The notes under the pieces were generated by a model. The model was not told the origin of the DNA. It searched no databases and saw only the letters and a program-made list of their open reading frames with translations. A program made the position numbers and the translations under genes. Source: Occallatibacter savannae (GTDB lineage: Bacteria > Acidobacteriota > Terriglobia > Terriglobales > Acidobacteriaceae). From it: 64,000 nucleotides of DNA. Every line of letters starts with the position of its first letter. Position 1 is the stretch's first letter. The DNA lies in assembly GCF_003131205.1 (NCBI RefSeq), contig NZ_QFFY01000003.1:124001-188000 (forward strand), read 5' to 3'. Shown here piece after piece: positions 17,660 to 27,394 of this stretch.

Positions 17660-20600
17660 ATGGATTCAGAACTGAATGTGGCACTTAACGATGAACTGCT
17701 TGTGGAGTTCATCAGCGAGTCTCGGGATCACCTCACTACGATTGAGTCGGACCTTCTGGCCATGGAGGAGGGAGGCTCCAACATCGATTCTGAGTTGGTG
17801 AACAAGGTCTTTCGGGCAGCGCACTCGATCAAGGGCGCAAGCGGATATTTCGGGCTAACGAAAGTGAAGGAACTTGCCCATCGCGCAGAAACTGTGCTCG
17901 ACATGATCCGCTCCGGCAGGATCCCACCGAATGCCGAAGTGACGAACCTGCTGCTGTGCGCTTTCGATCGACTGCGCGAGATGATCAACCGACCGGGCGA
18001 GAGCAACGGGACGAACATTGATGACCTGGTCGAGAGCCTGACCGCTCTCGCCTCCTCTTTTCTTCCGGGAGAGAAGAAGTCCTCCGTTTGGGAACGGGTC
18101 ACGCTTGAGCCTCAGGGTGGCGGCGCACCGGTCATGCTATCGAAGTTTGACTATGAACGGGCGAAAGATGCCGGCAATCGCTTCTACGTCGTGGAAATGG
18201 ATCTCATCCATGACATCGAACGACGCGGCGAAAATGTGCTCGCAGTGTTTCGCAGATTGTTTGCTGCCGGACAAGTCGTGGATTGCGAGGTCGACTTCGA
18301 ATCGGTTGGGACGCTTGATGATCCGATCTGCAACCGTGTGCCTTTGAAGCTTGTTCTCGCAACTACGCTCGGTCCTGACAAGATCGACGTTCTGTTTCCG
18401 GAGATGCAGGACAGAGTGAAGCTGCTCAGCGAGCATTCCGCGGAAGCGGCGAAAGAAGGATCTGAGAAGACGAGAGAGGATTCTGTCGCTGAAATGCAGG
18501 CAGTTCTCGAGACACCGGGCAGTGAAGTTGCACAAGCGCAGACGTCACATACATCCATCGGAACATCGCGCCCGGTAAAGTCAAACTCAACGGAGGATAG
18601 TGTCCGCGTAAATGTAGCAACGCTGGAGTTGCTCATGAATTTAGCCGGCGAGCTTGTACTCGGCCGTAATCAGCTGCGAGCTTCTATCGCGCAGAAGAAC
18701 GGGCAAGCTCTCGATGCCGCCGATCAGAGGATCAACCAGATAACGTCGGAGTTGCAGGACGCTGTCATGCAGACCCGGCTGCAGCCGATTGGAAACGTGT
18801 TCGGTAAATTCCCGCGGCTCGTGCGTGACCTAGCTGCTTCCCTCGGCAAAGAAGTGCAGCTGGAAATTCAAGGCAAGGAGGTGGCTCTCGACAGGAGCAT
18901 TATCGAGTCGCTCTCCGATCCATTGACCCACATGGTGAGGAATGCCGTCGATCACGGAATCGAACCTCCGGAGATCCGTATTCGAGCGGGAAAAGCTCGT
19001 CAGGGAGTACTGAATCTCGACGCACGCCATGAAGCAGGGCACGTGGTCGTAGAGATTGCCGATGATGGGCGCGGACTCGATGCCGAGCGGATCGCCAAGT
19101 CGGCAATGAGTAAAGGTCTGGTGACTGCCGAGAAGCTGGACCGGATGACCGCAAAGGAAAAGATGTCCTTGATTTTCCTGCCAGGTCTCTCAACCAACTC
19201 AGAGGTCAGCGAGATTTCAGGCCGGGGAGTTGGGATGGATGTGGTCAAAACGAACCTGGATAGGCTCGGCGGAAAGGTGGAGATCATCTCTACGGTGGGG
19301 AGCGGGACCAGGTTTCGCATCAAGCTGCCGCTGACCCTGGCCATCATTCCATCGCTGATTGTCTCTGTTGAAGGTGAGCGCTTCGCTATTCCACAAATCA
19401 ATGTTGAAGAGATGTGTCACGTGGTTCCCGGCCAGGGGAGAGCCCGCGTCGAAACCGTGGGCAACGCCCAAGTGTTGGTGTTGAGGGACCGCCTCATTCC
19501 GCTGGTGCGGCTCGGCGAATACCTTTCAGCAGGAGAGATCTCGGATCGGAGGGGCTCGGAGAGAGACTCCCAGCGCGAGAAAGGCGACGCGTCAAACATC
19601 GTTGTGGTTACAACGGGCGCCCAAAGTTATGGGTTGGTTGTAAGCGGTTTCCACGATGCCGAAGAGATTGTGGTGAAGCCACTCGGAGGCCACTTGAAGG
19701 GACTGGAGGAGTATGCAGGCGCCACCATCTTAGGGGATGGTTCACTCGCCCTGATTCTCGACGTTGCCAACCTTGCTGTTAAAGCGAGCCTGAGTGCGAC
19801 CGGTATTTCCGATACCGCCGCAAAGATCGCCCACGAGGACGCATCGAACGACCGGCATACTTTTGTCCTGTTTCACAACCCGCCCAACGTGCTGTGCGCT
19901 CTTCCCCTGAACACTGTGAGGCGGATCGAGCGCGTTGATGCCGCTTGCGTGGAGATGATCGGCGGTAGACGCACGATGAAACTCGATGGTGGCCTGCTGC
20001 CGCTGGCAACATTATCAGACGCTGCGCAGGTGGAGCCGATTCCCGCCTCTGGTGAACTTGCAGTCATCCTCGCCACAGTACGTGGAGTAGACATCGGGCT
20101 GCTTGGAACTTTGCCGGTTGACGTAGTGGAAACCAGCGGGAGCGTCGAACATACGACCCACCGGCAGAGCGGAATCGCAGGATCGACAATCATTCAGGGC
20201 AGGACGGCACTTATCGTCGACCTCTATGAGCTGGCTGATTCGCTGCTTCCGGAACGCGGAAACGGAAGACTGGCAACAGAGAGGCCAGAGCCGGGAATCG
20301 AGCGACAGCTGACGGTTCTGCTGGCAGAAGACTCGGACTTCTTCCGGTCGCAGATTGAGCGCTTCCTCAAGGAGGATGGCTATGCGGTGCTGGCGGCGAA
20401 TGACGGAGAGGCTGCGTGGGAGTTGCTGCTGAGAAGCCTGGACGAAGTGAGTGCAGTTGTCACCGACATTGAGATGCCGCGGCTTGACGGCCTGGGTTTG
20501 ACGCGGCGGATTCGAGCCGACGCTCTAACCGCACACCTGCCTGTGATTGCGCTGACTTCGCTGGCTGCGGACGATGATGCGGCGCGCGGGCTGGCCGCCG

Positions 20601-20692
20601 GTATTAGCGACTATCAGACGAAGCTCGACCGAGACAGGCTGCTGGAGCGATTGAGGGAATACACGCATGCGGCAGCAGCGGCCAATGTTTGA
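17660..20692 (+). CDS. cheA: Hybrid chemotaxis histidine kinase CheA with two CheW-like domains and C-terminal receiver
   Basis: The 1010-residue protein has an Hpt P1 (1-105, AAHSIKGASG, phospho-acceptor His55), an unassigned alpha/beta segment and acidic linker (~150-310), a P3 dimerisation domain (~314-378), P4 ATPase (HMVRNAVDHG at 424-433, DDGRGLD at 468-474, SGRGVGMDVV), P5/CheW (~557-710), a second CheW-like region (~733-865) and a receiver (~885-1005, Asp936 in VTDIEMPRLDG, Lys near 989). Fused receivers are common in chemosensory systems that control functions other than flagella, often acting as phosphate sinks. No flagellar or pilus motor gene is visible in the window. AGGAGC precedes the ATG at 17660; a TTG at 17657 abuts it. 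Confidence 0.95.
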   Translation: MDSELNVALNDELLVEFISESRDHLTTIESDLLAMEEGGSNIDSELVNKVFRAAHSIKGASGYFGLTKVKELAHRAETVLDMIRSGRIPPNAEVTNLLLCAFDRLREMINRPGESNGTNIDDLVESLTALASSFLPGEKKSSVWERVTLEPQGGGAPVMLSKFDYERAKDAGNRFYVVEMDLIHDIERRGENVLAVFRRLFAAGQVVDCEVDFESVGTLDDPICNRVPLKLVLATTLGPDKIDVLFPEMQDRVKLLSEHSAEAAKEGSEKTREDSVAEMQAVLETPGSEVAQAQTSHTSIGTSRPVKSNSTEDSVRVNVATLELLMNLAGELVLGRNQLRASIAQKNGQALDAADQRINQITSELQDAVMQTRLQPIGNVFGKFPRLVRDLAASLGKEVQLEIQGKEVALDRSIIESLSDPLTHMVRNAVDHGIEPPEIRIRAGKARQGVLNLDARHEAGHVVVEIADDGRGLDAERIAKSAMSKGLVTAEKLDRMTAKEKMSLIFLPGLSTNSEVSEISGRGVGMDVVKTNLDRLGGKVEIISTVGSGTRFRIKLPLTLAIIPSLIVSVEGERFAIPQINVEEMCHVVPGQGRARVETVGNAQVLVLRDRLIPLVRLGEYLSAGEISDRRGSERDSQREKGDASNIVVVTTGAQSYGLVVSGFHDAEEIVVKPLGGHLKGLEEYAGATILGDGSLALILDVANLAVKASLSATGISDTAAKIAHEDASNDRHTFVLFHNPPNVLCALPLNTVRRIERVDAACVEMIGGRRTMKLDGGLLPLATLSDAAQVEPIPASGELAVILATVRGVDIGLLGTLPVDVVETSGSVEHTTHRQSGIAGSTIIQGRTALIVDLYELADSLLPERGNGRLATERPEPGIERQLTVLLAEDSDFFRSQIERFLKEDGYAVLAANDGEAAWELLLRSLDEVSAVVTDIEMPRLDGLGLTRRIRADALTAHLPVIALTSLAADDDAARGLAAGISDYQTKLDRDRLLERLREYTHAAAAANV

Positions 20693-20778
20693 ACCGGAGA
20701 TGAGAATCGCGGAGCCTCTCGCGAAGTCTCGCTTCGAACGGGAGGGCTCCGGCCAATGAAAGGGAAGGTACTGTAACG

Positions 20779-22470
20779 ATGAAGATGCGCGGACAGTTGA
20801 TGCTCGCATTCGCCGCGGTTCTTGGACTAGTGACGATCTCATCCATGGTGGTGTATTGGAGAACCGTGGAAATCAAAAGCAAGCTCGGACGGTTCAAGCA
20901 AGTGCGAATGCCTCTTACGCTCGCGGTGGCCGCTATCGATTCAGACCGGGAGCGGGCCAAATCCGAGATAAGAGCTGTATTTCTCGACGTACGACGCGGG
21001 GATCTGAAGTCAGCGCAACTTTCAAAGCAGAGGTTCGAAGATGCGTGGAAGGATCTTAATGGAGCTTTCGCGCCGCTTCCCGAACTCAGCAAGAGCTTCG
21101 TCTTGCAGGCCAACAAGGACCGCGTAGCCCGGCTTGCCGATGAACTTCCGAAGATGGAACGAGAGGAAGGCACCATTATTGCTGAAGCGATCGCGGGGGG
21201 CCAGAGACGCATCACGGCGGTGGAGAACGACTACCGGACGCGGGTTCAGCCGTCGGGCGATGCGGTTATGACGGTCACCGATGAACTGGGCGACAGTTCT
21301 ACGTCATTGATGAAGGATGACGTTGACGAGAGTACCCGGTTCCAGAGTCAGTCGGAGATGATCCTGATCGTCACGACCTTGCTGGCGGTCGGGGCCGGTA
21401 TGGGCATTGCGATCGTGCTGAGCGGACGCATGGCGACCGTTCTGTCCCTGGTGGCAAACCGACTCAAAGCCATTGCAAGTGGAGACTTGAGCGGCACGAG
21501 GCTGCCGCAAACGATTCTTGAACGACCTGATGAGTTCGGGGAGTTGGCAGTGGCGTCTCAGACGATGTCTGAGAATCTCCGCACGTTGCTGGGCGACATC
21601 TCCGCGGGCGTGCGCACACTAGCGGCGTCTGCGAGCGAACTCACGGCAGTGGCGAACCAGACCGCCGAGTCTACCGCTTCGACGATGAACCGGGCGCGAA
21701 CAGTGGCGGCGGCAGCCGAGGAGACGAGCGCGAACACAATCTCGATCGCGGCAGGCATGGAACAGTCTTCGAGCAGCCTGTCTTCCGTTGCTGCGGCAAC
21801 CGAGCAGATGAGTGCCACGGTTGGGGACATCTCCTCGAACACTTCAAGAGCTCATGCCATCAGCGAACAGGCGACTGCGCGGGCCCAGACCATTGCTCAG
21901 CAAATGCAAAAACTCGGCCAGGCCGCGCAGGAGATTGGCCAGGTGACCGAGACCATCACCCACATCTCGGCTCAGACCAATCTGCTGGCGCTGAACGCGA
22001 CGATCGAAGCGGCTCGTGCCGGGACAGCAGGCAAAGGCTTTGCTGTGGTGGCCAGCGAAATCAAGGAACTGGCCAGGCAAACGGCGGGGGCCACCGAAGA
22101 CATTAAAGCGCGCATCGGCGGTATCCAGCGGTCGACCGGAGCGGCCATCACCGACATTGGACAGATCACGACGGTGATCAAGGATGTGGGAACGATCGTG
22201 ACCAGCATCGCGGCAGCCATTGAGGAGCAAGCTACGGTGACCCGGGATGTGGCCGGCAACATTGCCCAGGCTTCGAGCGGCGTGCGCGATGCAAATGATC
22301 GTGTATCACAGACCGCGCAGGTATCGAGAAGCATCGCAGAAGACATCAGCAACGTCACTGCGGCGGTTACGGAAATCGAGAGGGGCGGCGAACACGTTCA
22401 GGACCGCGCGATCGAATTGACTCGCCTAGCGGAGCAACTCGGGGCACAGGTAGCTCAGTTCAGGGTTTAG
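20779..22470 (+). CDS. Methyl-accepting chemotaxis protein (four-helix-bundle sensor)
   Basis: The 563-residue receptor has a membrane helix (~7-27), a largely helical periplasmic domain (~28-190) like the 4HB_MCP type, a second helix (~193-215), HAMP (~217-272) and a long signalling coiled coil. The hairpin tip is recognisable as [20 protein letters not shown]. There is no C-terminal CheR-tethering pentapeptide; it ends VAQFRV. The signalling half is very close to that of the next gene, so the pair probably arose by duplication. The ligand is unknown. Confidence 0.95.
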   Translation: MKMRGQLMLAFAAVLGLVTISSMVVYWRTVEIKSKLGRFKQVRMPLTLAVAAIDSDRERAKSEIRAVFLDVRRGDLKSAQLSKQRFEDAWKDLNGAFAPLPELSKSFVLQANKDRVARLADELPKMEREEGTIIAEAIAGGQRRITAVENDYRTRVQPSGDAVMTVTDELGDSSTSLMKDDVDESTRFQSQSEMILIVTTLLAVGAGMGIAIVLSGRMATVLSLVANRLKAIASGDLSGTRLPQTILERPDEFGELAVASQTMSENLRTLLGDISAGVRTLAASASELTAVANQTAESTASTMNRARTVAAAAEETSANTISIAAGMEQSSSSLSSVAAATEQMSATVGDISSNTSRAHAISEQATARAQTIAQQMQKLGQAAQEIGQVTETITHISAQTNLLALNATIEAARAGTAGKGFAVVASEIKELARQTAGATEDIKARIGGIQRSTGAAITDIGQITTVIKDVGTIVTSIAAAIEEQATVTRDVAGNIAQASSGVRDANDRVSQTAQVSRSIAEDISNVTAAVTEIERGGEHVQDRAIELTRLAEQLGAQVAQFRV

Positions 22471-22536
22471 AAGGACGTGTAGATCAGGCCCATGCCGCGA
22501 CCGGTCGGCAGTGATCACCGGGAACAGGAAACAAAA

Positions 22537-24255
22537 ATGTTCAGACGAATGAAGCTCTCCGGCAAGGTCGCAGGAACGGTGGTAGCCGTTCTTGCGGTTT
22601 CCTCGATTATCAGTTTCTGGATAACGCAGCGGCGCATCAACCGGCAGGCAGAAGAGGCTTTCCGGGACAAGATTCGCCAGATTACCGGAATGACAACGGC
22701 AACGCAGCGCTGGTATTCGAGCAATCTGGATACTCTGGTCCCGGGCGGGAAGTTCAAGAGCCTCAAACAGGTTCCAGTCGTAGCGGCATGGAGCGTCGCA
22801 GAAGCGTACGCACAACGGAACGGGATGAAATTCAGCACACCCTCCCTGGCGCCGAGGAATCCTCTGCATCGGCCCGATGAGTTTGAACGGCGCGCACTGC
22901 TCGCGTTTCAGGCCGATCCCAATCTGCAGGAATTTTCAGAGCGGGAGGGCAGCGGAGATCGGCAGGTCATGCGTTATGCGCAGCCGGTTCGCCTGACACA
23001 GGATTGTCTGGTTTGCCACGGAGATCCCGCCGGATCGCGAGATGCAGTGGGAGGAATCAGGGAAGGCTACAAGGTTGGCGATCTTCGCGGCGCGTTCTCT
23101 GTCACGGCTTCGACCGAGGAACTGGTATCAGCTTCAAACGCCAACTCTGTGGCAACGTTTCTGCTGTCGATGTTGACGCTTCTCGCATCATCGGCTGCAG
23201 TGTACCTCGCGATTCGCAGGCTCGTGATTAGGCCGCTGGGACGCTCGGTTCAGCTTGCCAACCGGATAGCGAACAGCGACCTGAGTTCAGCTGATCTCGC
23301 CGTGGAGTCGGAGGACGAAATTGGCGACGCAACGAAGGCTCTGAACGCGATGAAGAACAGTCTTCGTCAGCTGCTCGCAGCGATCTCAGCTGGTGTTCAA
23401 GCACTGAGCGCCTCGGCGGCTGATCTGGCCGCTTCCTCAAGGCAGACCGTATCCGGGACTGCGGAAGCATCGGAGAAGGCGCACACGGTAGCTGCCGCGG
23501 CAGAAGAGGCAAGCGCTAACACGATTTCGATCGCTGCCGGCATGGAGCAATCATCGAGCAGCCTGTCCTCGATAGCCGCAGCAACCGAACAAATGAGCGC
23601 CACGGTGGGCGACATCTCGTCGAACACTGCCCGAGCGCACATGATCAGCGAACAGGCGACTGCACAGGCTCAAACCATAGCCGGGCAGATGCAGAGGCTT
23701 GGGCAAGCCGCGCAGGAGATCGGCAATGTAACTGAGACGATCACAAACATCTCGGCTCAGACCAATCTTCTCGCTCTCAATGCGACGATTGAAGCCGCCC
23801 GTGCAGGAACGGCTGGCAAAGGTTTCGCCGTGGTCGCCAACGAGATCAAGGAGCTGGCGCGCCAGACTGTGGATGCAACGGAGGATATCAAGGCGCGTAT
23901 CGGCAGTATCCAGCAGTCTACCGGAGCAGCGATTACAGAGATCGGACAGATCACGACGGTAATTGGAGATGTGGGCACGATCGTGACAAGCATTGCGGCG
24001 GCGATTGAGGAGCAGGCAACTGTAACGCGAGACGTGGCCGGGAACATCGCCCAAGCGTCACAAGGCGTGCGCGACGTCAATGAGCGGGTTTCACATACGG
24101 CCGTCGTTTCGAAGAGCATCGCCGCAGATATAGCCGGAGTCAACGGTGCAGTAAGTGACATACGCCAGGGCGGAGAGCGGGTGCAAACGAATGCAGCCGA
24201 TCTCTCGAGACTGGCAGAACAGCTGGGCGCGCGAGTAGCCCAGTTCAAGGTCTGA
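22537..24255 (+). CDS. Methyl-accepting chemotaxis protein with Tll0287-like (DUF3365) haem-binding sensor
   Basis: From the ATG at 22537 (AGGA eight bases upstream) the product is 572 residues: helix ~11-29, a periplasmic Tll0287-like/DUF3365 domain (~35-195), helix ~205-226, HAMP and a signalling coiled coil ending VAQFKV. The sensor holds CLVCHGDP, a CxxCH motif (Cys157, Cys160, His161) for covalent c-type haem, followed by [13 protein letters not shown], typical of the family. It likely senses redox state or a diatomic gas (inference). Haem attachment needs a cytochrome c maturation system outside this window. Confidence 0.92.
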   Translation: MFRRMKLSGKVAGTVVAVLAVSSIISFWITQRRINRQAEEAFRDKIRQITGMTTATQRWYSSNLDTLVPGGKFKSLKQVPVVAAWSVAEAYAQRNGMKFSTPSLAPRNPLHRPDEFERRALLAFQADPNLQEFSEREGSGDRQVMRYAQPVRLTQDCLVCHGDPAGSRDAVGGIREGYKVGDLRGAFSVTASTEELVSASNANSVATFLLSMLTLLASSAAVYLAIRRLVIRPLGRSVQLANRIANSDLSSADLAVESEDEIGDATKALNAMKNSLRQLLAAISAGVQALSASAADLAASSRQTVSGTAEASEKAHTVAAAAEEASANTISIAAGMEQSSSSLSSIAAATEQMSATVGDISSNTARAHMISEQATAQAQTIAGQMQRLGQAAQEIGNVTETITNISAQTNLLALNATIEAARAGTAGKGFAVVANEIKELARQTVDATEDIKARIGSIQQSTGAAITEIGQITTVIGDVGTIVTSIAAAIEEQATVTRDVAGNIAQASQGVRDVNERVSHTAVVSKSIAADIAGVNGAVSDIRQGGERVQTNAADLSRLAEQLGARVAQFKV

Positions 24256-24263
24256 GGTGCACG

Positions 24264-24749
24264 ATGCAGGAAAAAGTCGTCAACTCTGAATATGCCGGTG
24301 AACTGCTGGTCTGCACCTTCGCACTCGGCGAAAACGGGGTTTTCGGGATCGATGCCACGCTGGTCCAGGAGGTAGCGATGATGGGCGAGTTGACTCCGGT
24401 CCGCCATGCACCGGCTTTTGTGGCAGGGATTCGCAATCTGCGGGGGCGGATCATCACGGTTATCGATTTGTGCGAGCGGCTCGGGCTTGGCGTGGTTCGC
24501 GCCACTCCGGAGACACGTCTTCTGATCGCAGACTGGAATGGAGAACCGGTTGGCCTGCTGGTGGACAGGGTTGAGGGGACACTTGCAATGGAAGCCGGCG
24601 CTCTGCAGCGCGCCCCATCCAATATATCGAACGTGCAATCGGAGAAACTTCGCGGGGTCTTCCGAACGGGACACGGGCTGGCAGGACTTCTGCACCTGCC
24701 CTCCGTACTTGACGGCAACAGTGGAAGCGACACGTCGTTGGCTGAGTAA
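24264..24749 (+). CDS. cheW: CheW-like coupling protein
   Basis: The 161-residue protein is a single CheW domain: TFALGENGVFGIDATLVQEV at the N-terminus, FVAGIRNLRGRIITVIDLCERLGL in the middle and PVGLLVDRVEG later. It bridges chemoreceptor tips to CheA. It starts 9 bp after the second receptor gene and is followed by cheB, so it belongs to the same operon. Confidence 0.94.
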   Translation: MQEKVVNSEYAGELLVCTFALGENGVFGIDATLVQEVAMMGELTPVRHAPAFVAGIRNLRGRIITVIDLCERLGLGVVRATPETRLLIADWNGEPVGLLVDRVEGTLAMEAGALQRAPSNISNVQSEKLRGVFRTGHGLAGLLHLPSVLDGNSGSDTSLAE

Positions 24750-24768
24750 ATCGGCAGAGGAGGACTGC

Positions 24769-25890
24769 GTGAAGGTCTTGGTTGCTGACGATTCCGTTCT
24801 CTTTCGACGTCTGCTCGCCGACGTCCTCGCCACGATCCCGGGTGTGGAGATTGTCGGAACTGCCGCAAACGGCAGGATCGCCTTGCAGAAGGTGAAGGAA
24901 TTGAGTCCCGATCTACTGACGCTTGACATTGAGATGCCTGAACTGGATGGCGTCGGAGTGATCGACGCGCTTCTACGCCAGGGATACCCCAAGTTGGAAG
25001 TGCTGGTGGTCAGTTCGACTTCACCGCGCGCCGGCGATCTTACGATGCAAGCGATGGAGAGAGGCGCATTCGACTTCATATCGAAACCGGAGGCGAATGA
25101 TTCCGATCAAGCCAGGCGAACGTTGCAGTCGGATCTGGTGCCGAGACTTCGGGCGATTGCGCATCGTCTCGAGGTTCGATCTATCCTTGGAGGAAAACGG
25201 TCGCAGGAGCAGCCAAGTGGGCCATCGACGGGGCCGGACGCTTCTCCAGAGCAGACGTCTGTCGAGCGAGTCGCCGGGCGTATGCAGCGTATATTTCGTC
25301 CTGCCAGGCCGGAGATGGTGCTGATCGGTGTCTCGACAGGAGGGCCAAAAGCTTTGGGTGAGCTACTTCCGGCCCTTCCGCGAGATCTTGGTGTACCGAT
25401 CGTCATTGTTCAACATATGCCTCCCGTATTTACGAAGTCGCTCGCAGACAGCCTTGCTTCAAAATGCCTGGTGCGAGTGGTCGAGGCGGTGCAGGGCGAG
25501 GCGATCGTGGCGAATACGGCCTATATTGCTCCGGGCGGCCGCCATCTGCGATTGGACACAAGCGCTGATGGTCGTCCTGTGGTGAACTTGAGCGACGATC
25601 CGCCCGAGAACAATTGCCGGCCTGCTGTTGACTGTCTACTTCGTTCGGCAGCAAACCGGATTCCGGGACGTTCGTTGGCGGTAATTCTGACGGGCATGGG
25701 GAATGATGGGACTCTTGGCTTGCGCCTGCTCAAGAGGCACGGCTGCTATGCAATCGCGCAAGATGAAGCGAGTTGCGTTGTATATGGCATGCCGAAATCC
25801 ATTGTCGATGCAGGGCTGGCCGATGTGGTTCTGCCTTTGAACGCGATCGCACCGCACATCGTTGCGGCAGTGCGTGAAGGACGGCGATGA
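24769..25890 (+). CDS. cheB: Chemotaxis methylesterase/glutamine deamidase CheB
   Basis: A GTG start at 24769 is set by a strong GAGGAGG six bases upstream; the longer upstream frame overlaps cheW and is rejected. The 373 residues comprise a receiver (phospho-acceptor Asp53 in TLDIEMPELDG, Lys106 in ISKPE), a Pro/Ser-rich linker (~140-178) and the methylesterase domain with catalytic triad Ser189 (GVSTGG), His216 (VQHMP) and Asp313 (GMGNDG). It removes methyl groups from receptor glutamates when phosphorylated by CheA. Confidence 0.96.
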   Translation: MKVLVADDSVLFRRLLADVLATIPGVEIVGTAANGRIALQKVKELSPDLLTLDIEMPELDGVGVIDALLRQGYPKLEVLVVSSTSPRAGDLTMQAMERGAFDFISKPEANDSDQARRTLQSDLVPRLRAIAHRLEVRSILGGKRSQEQPSGPSTGPDASPEQTSVERVAGRMQRIFRPARPEMVLIGVSTGGPKALGELLPALPRDLGVPIVIVQHMPPVFTKSLADSLASKCLVRVVEAVQGEAIVANTAYIAPGGRHLRLDTSADGRPVVNLSDDPPENNCRPAVDCLLRSAANRIPGRSLAVILTGMGNDGTLGLRLLKRHGCYAIAQDEASCVVYGMPKSIVDAGLADVVLPLNAIAPHIVAAVREGRR

Positions 25891-26723
25891 CCGTAGTACT
25901 GCGACGTGAGGAGATGCCGGCATGGTCGCGGTATATACAGGACATTTGCGGCGTTCATCTGGATGACTCGAAGGGCTACCTACTGGAGACCCGCCTCGGG
26001 AGCTTGCTCGTCGAGGTTAACGCATCGAGCTTTTCAGAACTTGTGCAAAAGGCGAAGGCGGATCGGACAACGCGCCTGCGCAATAAGATCATTGAGGCGA
26101 TCACGACCAATGAAACTTCCTTCTTTCGAGACAGTGCGCCGTTCGATCTACTGCGGCACAAACTGATTCCTGATCTGATTGATAAGAGGAGCAGCAACGG
26201 CGGCCGCGTCACTCTTCGAATCTGGAGTGCGGCGTGCTCCACCGGACAGGAAGCTTACAGCACCGGGATTGTGTTGAAGGAGTTGCTGGGCGACCTTAGC
26301 CGGTACGACATCAGGATCCTGGGGACGGATATCTCGAATAAAGTTGTCGCTCATGCGAGTTATGGAGAGTACAACCGGCTAGAGGTGGAACGGGGTCTGT
26401 CTCCGGATGCCGTCGCGCGCCACTTCATTCGATCAGGAGATCGATGGAAAATTCGGGATGAGATTCGAGCGATGGCAAGTTTCAGGACCATGAATCTGCT
26501 GGAGCCGTTTTCATTTCCGACACCCTTCGACATCATTTTCTGTCGCAACGTAGCGATCTACTTTACCGACCCGGATAGAACCAGGCTCTTCCAGAACCTC
26601 GCGAAATGCCTGGCTAAAGATGGCGGCCTTATCATCGGCGCGACCGAATCAATCTCGGGATTTTGTCAGGAGTTGGAGCCTAAACGCTACCTGCGCTCCG
26701 TCTTCTATCAACGGAAGCAGTAG
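25887..26723 (+). CDS. cheR: Chemotaxis protein methyltransferase CheR
   Basis: The 278-residue protein has the N-terminal helical CheR domain (~10-70), TNETSFFRD (74-82) and the SAM-binding domain with IWSAACSTGQEAYS (112-125), LGTDIS (145-150) and FCRNVAIYF (218-226). It methylates receptor glutamates. Its ATG overlaps the cheB stop by 4 bp. It lacks TPR repeats and is the last gene of the plus arm. Confidence 0.96.
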   Translation: MTVVLRREEMPAWSRYIQDICGVHLDDSKGYLLETRLGSLLVEVNASSFSELVQKAKADRTTRLRNKIIEAITTNETSFFRDSAPFDLLRHKLIPDLIDKRSSNGGRVTLRIWSAACSTGQEAYSTGIVLKELLGDLSRYDIRILGTDISNKVVAHASYGEYNRLEVERGLSPDAVARHFIRSGDRWKIRDEIRAMASFRTMNLLEPFSFPTPFDIIFCRNVAIYFTDPDRTRLFQNLAKCLAKDGGLIIGATESISGFCQELEPKRYLRSVFYQRKQ

Positions 26724-26820
26724 AGATTTGCACTACAAACGTATGTCACTTGTCTTCAGTCTCTGCTCCTGACCCTCCGTCAGTCGATGCGAGCTGGCGA
26801 GCGCGCAGTCTCGCCGAGGC

Positions 26821-27390
26821 CTAGGATCCAGGCGGTTCACGAAATGGCTCAACGGGAATGTGCTCATAGTGCACCTCCAGCACGGTGAGATGCTCAATGC
26901 CGCCTGGCGCTCGCAGAACTACTTCGTCGCCTTCTGCAGATTTCATCAACGCGCGCCCCAAAGGAGAGACATAACTGATGTGGTTTCGAGTGAGATCGAC
27001 TTCGTCGGTACCGACGATGCTTACCAATCGCTCCTCTCCGGCTTCGTTGGCATAGCGTACAGTAGCGCCAAAGAACGCTCTGAGGGCAGCCTGGCCCGAC
27101 CGTGGAGCCTCGGGATCTACCACTTCTGCCGCTTCGATTCGCTTGGTGAGAAAACGAATTCGGCCGTCGATCTGCCTCAGGCGGCGCTTGCCGTACTGAT
27201 AGTCGGCGTTTTCACTGCGATCGCCATTGCCCGCAGCCCAAGCTACCATCTCCGCCACAGCCGGGCGGTCCCGGGTGAGTAGAAAGCGGTGCTCGTCCTT
27301 GAGGCGCTGCAGTCCGCCGGGGGTTATGTAGTTCTTGACTTCCGGCCCGGAATCATCTGGTCTCGGTCTTCTGGTGAAACCTTTGCGCAT
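26821..27390 (-). CDS. greB: Transcription elongation factor GreB
   Basis: The product is 189 residues. It has the GreA/GreB N-terminal coiled coil with YITPGGLQRLKDEH and the GreB-type tip GNGDRSENADYQYGKRRLR, whose acidic residues reach into the RNA polymerase secondary channel and stimulate transcript cleavage, followed by RIRFLTKRIEAAEV. The C-terminal FKBP-like domain contains SIVGTDEVDLTRNHISYVSPLGRALM. A basic ~15-residue extension (MRKGFTRRPRP) precedes the fold. Its start lies 4 bp after the stop of the GH43 gene, so the two may share a message. Confidence 0.92.
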   Translation of the reverse strand: MRKGFTRRPRPDDSGPEVKNYITPGGLQRLKDEHRFLLTRDRPAVAEMVAWAAGNGDRSENADYQYGKRRLRQIDGRIRFLTKRIEAAEVVDPEAPRSGQAALRAFFGATVRYANEAGEERLVSIVGTDEVDLTRNHISYVSPLGRALMKSAEGDEVVLRAPGGIEHLTVLEVHYEHIPVEPFREPPGS

Positions 27391-27394
27391 CTTC

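Noticed and set aside
26796-26815. GGCGAG/CTCGCC stem between cheR and greB as a terminator
   Set aside because: Only six base pairs and no T run on either strand.
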